A stretch of 8,741 nucleotides of DNA from Bacteroidetes bacterium UBA2234 (GTDB lineage: Bacteria; Bacteroidota; Bacteroidia; NS11-12g; UBA955). Both the position numbers and the translations under genes were made by a program. The stretch spans positions 1 to 8,741 of the forward strand of contig DDYM01000059.1 of NCBI GenBank assembly GCA_002347985.1. The letters are read 5' to 3'. Shown here in pieces: positions 1 to 7,734 of this stretch. The notes under the pieces were generated by a model. The model had not been told where the DNA came from. It was given only the letters and a program-made list of their open reading frames with translations, and made no database searches. How positions within the stretch are numbered: position 1 is the first letter of the stretch; each line of letters opens with the position of its first letter.

Positions 1-2573
1 GGGACCTGGCGAATCATTCCACCGGCTGCCATATCGCGATAAGTGATTCTCATATTTAACAACGCGTCTAAGTTGTTAGCATCCAATTTCTTGATGCGAA
101 CCATAATAGGGTAGTCGTCGTTTTCATCTTTGAACTTACTCGCTTCAGTTCCATAGATACTTCCTCTCAAAGCCATTCCAATTTGGGCGGTGCTTATACC
201 GAATCTGTTTGCACGTTCACGATCGATTTTGATGATAATTTCAGGCTTAGAACTAATGAAATCTGTCTTCAATTCTTCTACACCAGGAATTTTCTTTTGA
301 TCAAGCAAAGTCTTTAACTCTGCTGCAGTTTTAACCAAAGAATTGAATTCATCGCCGCGAATCTCAATGTTGACAGCTTTTCCTACCGGAGGGCCGTTTC
401 TTTCTTGTTCAACGATAACTTCAGCGCCAGGAATGGTACCAATATTAGATCTAATTTTCTTCAGCATCTCAAGTGTGCTACGTCCTTCTCTTTTTTCAAA
501 AGCTACGTAAGCTACTGTGATTTTGGCTTTGTTTCCTGCCGTGGTGCGATCCCCACTTTGTGGATCGGTAGCACCTACGGCAACGTTAGAAATAACGCTT
601 TCAACCAAGGGATTGTCTTTACCAATGGTTTTGAAAACGCGTTTTTCTGCAATTTTCAATATACTATCGGTGTGTTTGGCCGATGTACCTGTTGGCATCG
701 TTAAGTAAACATATGTGAAGTTTGGCTCTGCCTGAGGGAAGAAAACCACACCGGGCTTGCGCACTGCAGTAATCACAAAAGAGGCAATCAATAAAACAAT
801 TGTTGCAAAAATTGTCTTCCGCGGACGGTTTTTCTCCAACAAATAGGTAATCATCTTTTCATAACTGTTTTGAACCGATGGCCAAGTTTTGGTTTGGAAT
901 TTCACGATTACGTGCCTCAACCAATAGTGGTGAGCCAAATAAACCAATAACAAACTCAAGAAGAAGTTGCCAGTTCCAAATCCACCACCAACATAGCCCA
1001 AAATCGTAATGATTCCCATGACAATTGTAGTTCTGCGCACCGCCTTTTTGGTTTTCTCCTTGTCTTCTACAGCATGTTCGTCTTCCATGAAATCAACCGC
1101 AAATACAGGGTTGATAATATAGGCTACCAGCAACGAAGCCAACAATGTGATGATCAATGTAACAGGTAAGAAGAACATGAATTTACCCACGATGCCCTTC
1201 CAGAAAGCCAAAGGCACGAATGGGGCAAGGGTAGTCATTGTACCCGATAATACCGGTAAGAATACTTCACCTGCTGCTTTTTTAGCCGCTTCCTTGATAG
1301 GCAATTTTTCTTTATGGAATATGCGGTGGGTATTTTCGATAACAACAATCGCATCGTCCACTACAATTCCCAACGCCAACAAGAATGCAAACAACACAAT
1401 CATGTTTAAGCTGAAGCCAATGGTTGGCATAATTAAGAATGCAATGAAGCAACTCAATGGAACCGAAAGGGCGACGAAAATTGCGTTTGTTGCACCCATG
1501 AAGAACATCAAAATCACGGTTACCAAAATGAAACCAATGATAATCGTGTTGATCAAATCATGTACAGTTGTTCGTGTTTTAACCGATTGGTCGCCAGTGA
1601 AAACTACGTCCATTTCTTTGGGGTAGGTTCCGTTTTTTTGCAAGTCCTCTATGATTTCATGACATTTATCGCTGGTTAAAATCAAGTTCTCTCCGGCGCG
1701 TTTCACTACATTCATGGTAATTACGTTTTTGCCTTCCAAACGCGCATAGCTTTCCTTCTCTTTAAATCCATCCACCACTTGAGCTACGTCTCTTAAATAA
1801 ACGGTAGCACCAGTTCCTGTGCGAACTACGATGTTTTCTATTTCAGTTTTCGATTTAAATTCACCACTCACACTCAATGAACGCTGCATTTGGTCTACAT
1901 CGATGTTACCGCCAGAAATACGCATGTTTTCATATTGAATTGCGCGGGTTACATCGTCCATCGTTAATCCGATACCTGCCATTGCTGTCAAATCCAAATT
2001 CACCTGCAATTCCTTATCTAAGGCACCAACAATGTCAACACGTGTGATGCTTGGCAAACTCTCGATTTTGTCTTTTGCAATTTCGGCATAGCGCTTCAAC
2101 GACTGTAAATCGATGTTACCACTGATGTTGATGTACAAAACAGGCATGTCAGAGAAATTGATTTCCTGAACAATTGGGTCTGTTTTCAAATCACTTGGTA
2201 AATCGCTCTTGGCTTTGTCAACCTGATCTTTCACCTTTTGCTTCGCCAAATCCACCTTTACATCAGTGTCGAATTCTACCGTAACGATACTGAAATCCTG
2301 AATCGAATTGCTTTTGAGCTTTTTTACACCACTGATGGACTTGATTTTCTTTTCAAGTGGCTTTGTGATTAGGTTTTCAATGTCCTTGGGAGATGAACCA
2401 GGATATACCGTTTGAACAATAATTGTCGGAATTACGATATCAGGGAACTGTTCTTTGGGCAAAGAGTTGTAGGAAAATATCCCGGCGATACTGATAAATA
2501 TCGCCATGATATAAATGCTGGTTTTGTTATCGATACTCCAGCTCGTGGGCTTAAATTCTTTGAATTTGCTCAT
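1..2573 (-). CDS. RND efflux pump, inner membrane permease (partial, C-terminus outside window)
   Basis: Inner membrane proton-driven pump of the RND superfamily (AcrB/HAE1-like), the motor of the tripartite exporter encoded here. 857 codons are visible without a stop; the frame runs off the left edge. TM1 is about residues 19-36, followed by the family signature LPKEQFPDI (38-46). The TM4 motif LGIVVDDAIVVIEN carries the acidic pair D406/D407, matching AcrB D407/D408 of the proton relay. The second half starts with TM7 at about 588-604. The visible part ends in the second porter region, so TM8-TM12 and their proton-relay residues are missing from view. Relative to AcrB there are about 50 extra residues between TM6 and TM7, with two hydrophobic stretches (515-531, 536-552). 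The ATG lies 10 bases after the adaptor stop, in an operon with adaptor and channel. The substrate cannot be read from sequence; HAE1-type drug export is likelier than metal export because no metal-site motif was noticed. Confidence 0.95.
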   Translation of the reverse strand, partial: MSKFKEFKPTSWSIDNKTSIYIMAIFISIAGIFSYNSLPKEQFPDIVIPTIIVQTVYPGSSPKDIENLITKPLEKKIKSISGVKKLKSNSIQDFSIVTVEFDTDVKVDLAKQKVKDQVDKAKSDLPSDLKTDPIVQEINFSDMPVLYINISGNIDLQSLKRYAEIAKDKIESLPSITRVDIVGALDKELQVNLDLTAMAGIGLTMDDVTRAIQYENMRISGGNIDVDQMQRSLSVSGEFKSKTEIENIVVRTGTGATVYLRDVAQVVDGFKEKESYARLEGKNVITMNVVKRAGENLILTSDKCHEIIEDLQKNGTYPKEMDVVFTGDQSVKTRTTVHDLINTIIIGFILVTVILMFFMGATNAIFVALSVPLSCFIAFLIMPTIGFSLNMIVLFAFLLALGIVVDDAIVVIENTHRIFHKEKLPIKEAAKKAAGEVFLPVLSGTMTTLAPFVPLAFWKGIVGKFMFFLPVTLIITLLASLLVAYIINPVFAVDFMEDEHAVEDKEKTKKAVRRTTIVMGIITILGYVGGGFGTGNFFLSLLLVYLAHHYWLRHVIVKFQTKTWPSVQNSYEKMITYLLEKNRPRKTIFATIVLLIASFVITAVRKPGVVFFPQAEPNFTYVYLTMPTGTSAKHTDSILKIAEKRVFKTIGKDNPLVESVISNVAVGATDPQSGDRTTAGNKAKITVAYVAFEKREGRSTLEMLKKIRSNIGTIPGAEVIVEQERNGPPVGKAVNIEIRGDEFNSLVKTAAELKTLLDQKKIPGVEELKTDFISSKPEIIIKIDRERANRFGISTAQIGMALRGSIYGTEASKFKDENDDYPIMVRIKKLDANNLDALLNMRITYRDMAAGGMIRQV

Positions 2574-2583
2574 CTGTTTGGAA

Positions 2584-3741
2584 TTAATTGCCCTTCATCC
2601 ACTCACCAGTGATGGCTTGGCCGTTGTTCAGTTCTTGGTATCCGGTGGTAATTACCAAATCACCTTCGGTCAATCCGCTCAATATTTCAGTTTTGCCATC
2701 GCTGCTTTTGCCGGTTGTAATCGTTCTGCGCTCGGCAACAAATGCACCTGCTTCACCTTTTGCATTCTTTTGAGGTACAGCTAACACAACATAACTGCCA
2801 TTTTCGGTGGTTTGGATGCAATTTGAATTTACGCTGATGGTATTTGCATTTTCGTAATCAACGATTTTCAATTTTGCAATCATGTTCGGCTTCAAATTGT
2901 CTACGTGTGGCAACTTGGTCTCAACGCGGAATGTGCGATTCAATGGGTCGATGTACTTAGATGCGAAAGAAATTTTCGCATCAATTTCAGTTTGAAGGTC
3001 TGGGAAATAAATTTTGATTTTATCGCCGGCCTTCACCTTCTTAGAATATGATTCTGCTACATCGGCTTTGATTTTGATATTGCTTAAGTTCATGACACGG
3101 AACAAGGGTAGGCCAGGGGCTACGGCTTGACCCACTTTTGCATCTACACTTTCCAAGGTACCCGTAATTGGGGCCTTGATGTTGTACATGTCGATTTGTG
3201 TTTCCAACGTCTTCATGCTCTTTTCAAGTGCTTCTTTTTGGTTTTTCACAGAAAGATATTGTACTTCTGTTCCCACACCTTTTTCCCATAGTCTTTTCTG
3301 TTTTTCGAAAAGGGTAGTCACATAAATCAATTGTTGTTGCAATTCGTTGCGACCTTGGGAAATGGTTGTATTGTCCAGTTGAGCCAAAACCTGACCCGCA
3401 GTAACACTTGCTCCTGGTTGAACCAATACTCTTACGATGGTTCCAGGTACTTTTGGCGTAGCGATGGTGCTCTCATTGGCATCCGCCGACCCTTCAATCA
3501 TGATATAACTTTGGAAAACCCCTTTGCTGATGGTGGTGATTTCAACGGCTTTTCCATTGTTATTTCCTTCTTTTTTGTTCAATTCCTTTTCTAGGGCACT
3601 GGCTTCAGATTGTAATTTTGCAATCTCTTTTTTAAGTGCATCTAATTTTGCTTGCTTGCTGTCTTCGGCGGTTTTTTTGCCACCGCATGCGCTAAAGGCT
3701 AAAGTAGCCAAAACACTGAATAATATGATGTTGCGTTTCAT
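2584..3741 (-). CDS. RND periplasmic adaptor lipoprotein (HlyD/AcrA-type membrane fusion protein)
   Basis: Periplasmic adaptor joining the RND pump to the TolC-like channel; 385 residues, a normal length. A lipoprotein signal peptide ends in FSAC with the acylated cysteine at C19, followed by GGKK, so it should be anchored by lipid. Residues 27-58 form a Lys/Glu/Leu-rich segment with heptad character before the core. The first half of the lipoyl-like domain is about 92-125 (PGTIVRVLVQPGASVTAGQV), a helical hairpin spans about 126-183, and the second lipoyl half is about 184-218 (KAPITGTLESVDAKVGQAV). A beta-barrel domain (about 222-293) and a membrane-proximal domain (about 300-379, with LTEGDLVITTGYQEL) follow. 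It starts 8 bases after the channel gene stop and ends 10 bases before the pump start, so the three are surely co-transcribed. No Shine-Dalgarno sequence is seen, as is usual in Bacteroidota. Confidence 0.95.
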   Translation of the reverse strand: MKRNIILFSVLATLAFSACGGKKTAEDSKQAKLDALKKEIAKLQSEASALEKELNKKEGNNNGKAVEITTISKGVFQSYIMIEGSADANESTIATPKVPGTIVRVLVQPGASVTAGQVLAQLDNTTISQGRNELQQQLIYVTTLFEKQKRLWEKGVGTEVQYLSVKNQKEALEKSMKTLETQIDMYNIKAPITGTLESVDAKVGQAVAPGLPLFRVMNLSNIKIKADVAESYSKKVKAGDKIKIYFPDLQTEIDAKISFASKYIDPLNRTFRVETKLPHVDNLKPNMIAKLKIVDYENANTISVNSNCIQTTENGSYVVLAVPQKNAKGEAGAFVAERRTITTGKSSDGKTEILSGLTEGDLVITTGYQELNNGQAITGEWMKGN

Positions 3742-3749
3742 GGATTTTT

Positions 3750-5105
3750 TTATTTTAAAGGTGTTCCTGTAGTTGTTCTATAATCGATTTTTGAAATGAC
3801 GAGATCGTAAATGGCATTCATGTAATTGTTGTTTGCAGTGCGGAGCTCTGTTTCCGCTTGCATGATTTCTAAGGTGCTTCCAACCCCTTCTTTGTATTTC
3901 AAAGTGGCTTTGTCGTAAATCTTTTGAGCCAAGACCAAATTTTCTTTTTGGTTGATGGCCTGTTGAATGTTCACCTCATAGCTGTTCACCACGTTGTTAT
4001 ATTCAAATGCGGCGTAACGCTCAAAATTTGCCATATCATTCTTGGCCTTTTCGATTTTAATATTCGCCTCGCGAATTTTCGACTGTGTCAATCCGCCCGC
4101 AAAAATGGGTACTCTAAGATTAAAGCCGTAAACAGAAGAGGGAACCCATGAATTGTTCACAGGCAAGTTGCTTTGAAAGAAATTGAAATCACTGCGCAAT
4201 GTACTTTTCTGATTCTGGTAGAATCCAATCAATGAAGGCAATGAGCTTGCTTTGTAACGCTGCTTGTCCAAATTTCCTAAAGTGATGCTTTGCTCTAGCA
4301 ATTTGTGTTCGATGCGATTGCTGCTAGAAAATGTTGTTTTTGTGATGTCCTCAATACTCAAAGAATTTTCTAGCTTTTCAAGGTCTTCGGTCAATTCAAT
4401 TTCAGTTTCTAAAGGCAATCCCATTTGCATTTTCAAGGCATTTTTGGTGATGACAATGGCATTTTCCAACTTTTCTTTTTGCAGCTGAAGATTTCTCAAT
4501 GAAAGCGTCAATCTATCTACGTCCAACGTTTCAACAAAACCCTCTTTGTTCATTTCAGTAACATCGTGAAGCGATTTCTCTAGCAATTTGATGTTGGTTT
4601 GAATCAAGTCTAGGTTTTTCTGAGTAGATACTGCGGTTACATAGGCTTTGGCGACATTCAATTGTGCGTCGCGCAAGGCTTTTTGCTTCAACAAATCGCT
4701 CATCCCCATGAAGGCTTTACTTGCACGTAACCCAACGATGTAAGTTCCATCAAATAGCAATTGGTTTACAGAAATTGCGGCATTGCTGCTGTATTCCTGT
4801 TGAAATCGCAAAAAGATAAAATCAGGCGCCGAAGACCCCGGGGTTTTGGTGAAGTTGTTTACCCAGTTACCAGGGATTGTAAGATACTGTTGGAATCCGG
4901 CAGAAGCACTTACCTGAGGCAAGCCATAAGAAGTAGTCTGTTTTACGGTTTCCTTCGCGATTTGCACGTCGTACTGTGCATTTAAGTAGCTGAGATTGTT
5001 CTGCTCCGTGAACGCCAATGCTTCTTGGAGGCTGAACTGTTTGACCTCCTGCGCGCGCAACGACAATTGGGCGAGGAGAAGTGAAAGGATGACTATGCGT
5101 TTCAT
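3750..5105 (-). CDS. TolC-like outer membrane efflux channel
   Basis: Outer membrane factor (OEP family) forming the exit duct of the tripartite pump; 451 residues with the chosen start. I chose the ATG at 5105 because it directly begins a signal peptide (MKRIVILSLLLAQLSLRA, likely cleaved before QEV) and lies 10 bases after the tetR stop. An ATG at 5144 in the same frame would add 13 polar residues ahead of the signal and overlap tetR. The family's internal duplication is visible: VNQLLFDG (113-120) matches LRVPIFAGG (330-338), and EGFVETLDVDRLTLSLRN (188-205) matches EGVGSTLEIMQAETELRT (406-423). Both copies continue into long helices, as expected for the coiled periplasmic barrel. The C-terminal NNNYMNAIYDLVISKIDY is typical of Bacteroidota members. 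The gene precedes its adaptor and pump in one operon. Confidence 0.94.
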   Translation of the reverse strand: MKRIVILSLLLAQLSLRAQEVKQFSLQEALAFTEQNNLSYLNAQYDVQIAKETVKQTTSYGLPQVSASAGFQQYLTIPGNWVNNFTKTPGSSAPDFIFLRFQQEYSSNAAISVNQLLFDGTYIVGLRASKAFMGMSDLLKQKALRDAQLNVAKAYVTAVSTQKNLDLIQTNIKLLEKSLHDVTEMNKEGFVETLDVDRLTLSLRNLQLQKEKLENAIVITKNALKMQMGLPLETEIELTEDLEKLENSLSIEDITKTTFSSSNRIEHKLLEQSITLGNLDKQRYKASSLPSLIGFYQNQKSTLRSDFNFFQSNLPVNNSWVPSSVYGFNLRVPIFAGGLTQSKIREANIKIEKAKNDMANFERYAAFEYNNVVNSYEVNIQQAINQKENLVLAQKIYDKATLKYKEGVGSTLEIMQAETELRTANNNYMNAIYDLVISKIDYRTTTGTPLK

Positions 5106-5115
5106 GTTAATTTTT

Positions 5116-5727
5116 CTAAGGTTTGTTTGTCCAATTGATTTCATCCACGATTTTGAGTCCCTCTAATGTTGAAATACCTCTTAGGTGGTAACGGATGATT
5201 TCAACGACCAAATCGTTTTGGGGAATTTGAAGACTGTTGAGTTCAATGCTTTCAAAAACGCTGAATGACAGCATAGAGAAGCTATGAGCAATAATTTGCG
5301 CATCAAAATCGTTGCGGTAGTGTCCTGTATTTCTGCCGAGTTCGATGTTCTGTTTGATGTGATTTACGATATGACTGCTTCTGTGCTTTTCGAAAATTTG
5401 GAAGCTGTTGGGATGATACTTTTTTAAATCATACATCATGCTGGGGCTAAACCGTCGTTGATTGCCGATGATGTACTGCGTGATTTTGTACAACTGGTAA
5501 ATGGGATTTTCCTCAACAGCAATGATCTCACTGATGGCTTGCTCTGTTTCTTGCATGTGCGATTCGATCGTACACATTACCAAGCTCTCTTTGTCTCTAA
5601 AGCATTTATAAAGTGTCTTTTTAGAGATCGAGATTTCTTTGGCAACATCGTCCATGGTGACACTTTTCACGCCAAAACGACTGAACAATCGCTCTGCGGT
5701 AAGTTGGACTCTATGCACCAATTCCAT
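5116..5727 (-). CDS. TetR/AcrR family transcriptional regulator, probable repressor of the efflux operon
   Basis: One-component DNA-binding regulator, 203 residues from the ATG at 5727; a TTG at 5739 would add only MRQL and is less likely. The N-terminal TetR helix-turn-helix covers about residues 8-50: AERLFSRFGVKSVTMDDVAK leads into the recognition helix SKKTLYKCF (35-43), followed by the usual DKESLV. The C-terminal part (about 55-203) is helical and variable, as expected for a ligand-binding and dimerisation domain; its ligand is unknown. As first gene of the operon, 10 bases before the channel gene, it probably represses its own transcription and that of the pump, being released by a pump substrate. 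This is inference from family and position. A perfect inverted repeat upstream (5762-5791) and a TAnnTTTG match just before the start support autoregulation. Confidence 0.93.
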   Translation of the reverse strand: MELVHRVQLTAERLFSRFGVKSVTMDDVAKEISISKKTLYKCFRDKESLVMCTIESHMQETEQAISEIIAVEENPIYQLYKITQYIIGNQRRFSPSMMYDLKKYHPNSFQIFEKHRSSHIVNHIKQNIELGRNTGHYRNDFDAQIIAHSFSMLSFSVFESIELNSLQIPQNDLVVEIIRYHLRGISTLEGLKIVDEINWTNKP

Positions 5728-5736
5728 AAGTTGGCG

Positions 5737-5744
5737 CAAAATTA
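5737..5744 (-). promoter_or_regulatory. Candidate -7 promoter element of the tetR-efflux operon
   Basis: On the minus strand the bases read TAATTTTG, an exact match to the Bacteroidota sigma-70 -7 consensus TAnnTTTG, ending 9 bases before the tetR ATG. The expected -33 position falls at about 5762-5770, where the minus strand reads AGTTTCCA: it has the TTT of the -33 element but not its G. The short leader this implies is plausible. The consensus is short and AT-rich, so chance matches occur. Confidence 0.5.
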
Positions 5745-5761
5745 AGAATTAAAACCCACTA

Positions 5762-5791
5762 TGGAAACTATTTCTGTGTTTTAAGTTTCCA
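5762..5791. promoter_or_regulatory. Perfect 8-base inverted repeat, candidate TetR operator
   Basis: TGGAAACT (5762-5769) and its exact reverse complement AGTTTCCA (5784-5791) are separated by 14 bases, giving a 22-base centre-to-centre distance, about two helical turns. It lies in the 95-base gap between sppA and tetR and overlaps the expected -33 region of the tetR promoter. A dimeric TetR bound here would block RNA polymerase. It could instead be a weak sppA terminator, but the loop is long and no strong T-run follows on the minus strand. Confidence 0.45.
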
Positions 5792-5822
5792 AAGTAAGGT
5801 TGAATTGACTGTGAATCGACAA

Positions 5823-7592
5823 TTAGTGCATTTTTGCCGACCAAGGGAGTAGGTATTGGGGGCCTTGCAAGTATTGGATCTGATCGATTTGTTGTAAAGT
5901 TTTTAGGTCGATGCCCGTTGTCTTAGCGATTGCGCGGAATTTCGCTTTGTTTACTTCATCGGCTTGTAAGATCTGACTTAGCCAATCTTCGTTTTCTGGG
6001 AATTTTACAACGCGGTAGTCTTTGATTTTGGCTTTTCTAGCAGCCGAGGTTATGGCTCTATCGATACCTCCCAAACCATCAATCAACCCTAAAGGCAATG
6101 CGTCTTCAGCAGTGTAAACCCTTCCTTCTGCCAATTCAGAAACTCTGGCTTTGGTTAAGTTTCGTCCGTTGGCAACAGTCGTGATGAAGTCGTCGTAGAT
6201 ACTATTCACCATCAACTGCATTTTTTCTTGCTCTTTCGCACTAAGCGGTCGGTCTGGTCGCCATCCGGCCGACAATTCACCCAATTCAACCGTTTGATAA
6301 TTGAGCCCCATTGTGTTCCCAAATAATTTCTCTGTGTTTGGTAATAGGGCAAATACGCCTATGGAACCGGTAATTGTGTTAGGCAGGGCGAAAATACTAT
6401 CCGCAACACAGCCCATGTAGTATCCGCCGCTTGCTGAAACATCGCCAAATGAAACAATTACAGGCTTTACTTTCTTACAAGCAATGATTTCATGTGCCAT
6501 CTCATCGCTAGCAAATGCGCTTCCTCCCGGTGAATTGATACGTATTACAATGGCCTTGATGCTAGCATCTTTTTGGGCTTTGTGTAATTGTGTGATAAAT
6601 GTTTTGCTGCCAATCTGCTCATTGGGATTTTGCTTCCCAGGCATGATTTCGCCCACGGCATAAATCACAGCAATTTTGTTTTCACTGTAGGTATAGGGGT
6701 CGGCGTCTTTTGCATATTTCGCAAAATCAAACCAATGGGCTGATTCAGGTCTCATTTTTGCAAGTTTGGCGGCGACATTTTTGGCTTCGGTTTCATATTC
6801 CAATGCGTCAACCAGCCCCAAAGATTTCGCGTCTTTGGGCAATTGAGCTTTCGATAGCATTGCGATTTGCCAGACAGTATCCATTGAGAGTTTTCTACTG
6901 CTTGCGATGTTTTTAATTTGGAATTTATAGAGTGAAGTAATGTAGGCGGTCACTTGTTCACGATTGGCATCGGACATTTCCTTTTGAATAAAAGGCTCCA
7001 CCGCGGATTTAAATTTTCCTACACGAAATACCTGAAAGTCCACACCCAGTTTATCGAATAGCCCTTTGTACATGACGAATTTTGCCGAAATTCCATCCAC
7101 TTCAAGAAATCCTCTAGGGTTTAATATTACTCTGTCACAAGCCGATGCAATGTAATAACCCAATTCGGAATACAGTCCGCTGTACGCCACAACTGTTTTT
7201 CCTGATTTTCTGAAAAGTAAAATTGCATTTCGGATCTCTTCCGCTGTTGCCATGCCACCCCCATAACTGCCACAATCCAAATAAATGCCTTTCACTTGGC
7301 TATCGGTGCTCGCCTTTTTTAATCCATTTATTATGTCGTCAAGTCCCAATGAGGGCGCTTCATTGCTAGCCGCTGATATGATATCGTCTAATGGGTTTGA
7401 AGTACTTCTTTCATTCACTTCTGCACCTAACGTCATATTCAATATGGTAGCTTCCGAAAGTTCTTCTTCCTCTTTGCTGCTCATTTTTGAAGTGAGACCC
7501 GAAATGAAAATACCAAAAACAAGGGCAATGGAAATGATGCCGAGCGCGAAACCGCCCAATAGTGTAATGAAATACTTGAGAAACTTTTTCAT
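5823..7592 (-). CDS. sppA: Signal peptide peptidase SppA, 67K type
   Basis: Inner membrane serine protease that degrades cleaved signal peptides and possibly other membrane-embedded peptides; 589 residues, the length of the long tandem-domain type. An N-terminal membrane anchor spans about residues 8-32, with the rest in the periplasm. The N-terminal domain contributes the general-base lysine K195 in FKSAVEPF, matching E. coli K209. The C-terminal domain has NSPGGS (353-358) and the nucleophile S388 in VSASGGYY, matching E. coli S409, then TITGSIGVF (406-414). Both catalytic residues are present, so it should be active. The segment 35-97 between anchor and first domain is acidic and probably flexible. 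It starts at an ATG (7592) directly before the anchor. It shares the strand with the downstream efflux operon, 95 bases away; a functional link is not shown. Confidence 0.95.
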   Translation of the reverse strand: MKKFLKYFITLLGGFALGIISIALVFGIFISGLTSKMSSKEEEELSEATILNMTLGAEVNERSTSNPLDDIISAASNEAPSLGLDDIINGLKKASTDSQVKGIYLDCGSYGGGMATAEEIRNAILLFRKSGKTVVAYSGLYSELGYYIASACDRVILNPRGFLEVDGISAKFVMYKGLFDKLGVDFQVFRVGKFKSAVEPFIQKEMSDANREQVTAYITSLYKFQIKNIASSRKLSMDTVWQIAMLSKAQLPKDAKSLGLVDALEYETEAKNVAAKLAKMRPESAHWFDFAKYAKDADPYTYSENKIAVIYAVGEIMPGKQNPNEQIGSKTFITQLHKAQKDASIKAIVIRINSPGGSAFASDEMAHEIIACKKVKPVIVSFGDVSASGGYYMGCVADSIFALPNTITGSIGVFALLPNTEKLFGNTMGLNYQTVELGELSAGWRPDRPLSAKEQEKMQLMVNSIYDDFITTVANGRNLTKARVSELAEGRVYTAEDALPLGLIDGLGGIDRAITSAARKAKIKDYRVVKFPENEDWLSQILQADEVNKAKFRAIAKTTGIDLKTLQQIDQIQYLQGPQYLLPWSAKMH

Positions 7593-7603
7593 GGTAAGAG
7601 TTC

Positions 7604-7611
7604 CAAATTTA
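7604..7611 (-). promoter_or_regulatory. Candidate -7 promoter element of sppA
   Basis: The minus strand reads TAAATTTG, an exact TAnnTTTG match, ending 11 bases before the sppA ATG. I see no clear TTTG-type -33 element at the right distance, so the assignment rests on the -7 match and position. Confidence 0.4.
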
Positions 7612-7690
7612 AGATGCGCTTTACAGTTTATTTATATCATTCGTTAAATCGAATCATTGTGCGGATGAAAATTCGGTTTTCCTTGGTTAT

Positions 7691-7706
7691 ATAGGCAATT
7701 CCCTAT
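7691..7706. promoter_or_regulatory. Imperfect 16-base palindrome upstream of the 7735 gene
   Basis: ATAGGCAATTCCCTAT is a palindrome except for one C/C pair: arms ATAGG and CCTAT surround a symmetric AATT centre. It ends 8 bases before the candidate -7 box at 7715 and covers the expected -33 position, where a repressor or activator site would sit. Short near-palindromes also arise by chance in AT-rich spacers. Confidence 0.25.
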
Positions 7707-7714
7707 CAATGCTT

Positions 7715-7722
7715 TAACTTTG
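7715..7722 (+). promoter_or_regulatory. Candidate -7 promoter element of the plus-strand gene at 7735
   Basis: The bases read TAACTTTG, an exact TAnnTTTG match, 12 bases before the ATG at 7735 and 21 before the ATG at 7744. No clear TTTG-like -33 element is present at 17-23 bases upstream; the spacer there holds the 7691-7706 palindrome. If this promoter is real, the leader is very short for the 7735 start, which slightly favours 7744. Confidence 0.42.
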
Positions 7723-7734
7723 TTTTACTTTTAA

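Noticed and set aside
1147..1626. A 159-codon plus-strand open frame opposite the RND pump gene
   Set aside because: It lies wholly inside the well-supported pump gene on the other strand, has an unlikely composition rich in Asn, Lys, Thr and Met, and shows no family motif. It is a shadow of the real gene.
4834..4841. GC palindrome CCCCGGGG inside the TolC-like gene
   Set aside because: It is a short chance palindrome encoding the ordinary residues TPGS of the protein, with no regulatory context.
5106..5144. Earlier in-frame ATG (5144) for the TolC-like gene
   Set aside because: It would place 13 polar residues before the signal peptide and overlap tetR by 29 bases, while the ATG at 5105 begins exactly at the signal peptide.
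5728..5739. TTG at 5739 as start of the TetR regulator
   Set aside because: It adds only four residues, overlaps the candidate -7 element, and an ATG at 5727 fits the usual length before the helix-turn-helix.
5762..5791. Rho-independent terminator of sppA
   Set aside because: The 8-base stem has a 14-base loop, low GC content and no continuous T-run after it on the minus strand, so an operator is the better reading, although a weak terminator is not excluded.
7285..7647. A 120-codon plus-strand open frame opposite the sppA start
   Set aside because: It is antisense to the membrane anchor and N-terminal region of sppA, has no recognisable domain, and runs across the sppA promoter region.
7650..7675. 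Short repeat CGAAT...ATTCG in the divergent intergenic region
   Set aside because: Five-base arms with a 16-base spacer are expected by chance in such a sequence and match no promoter position.
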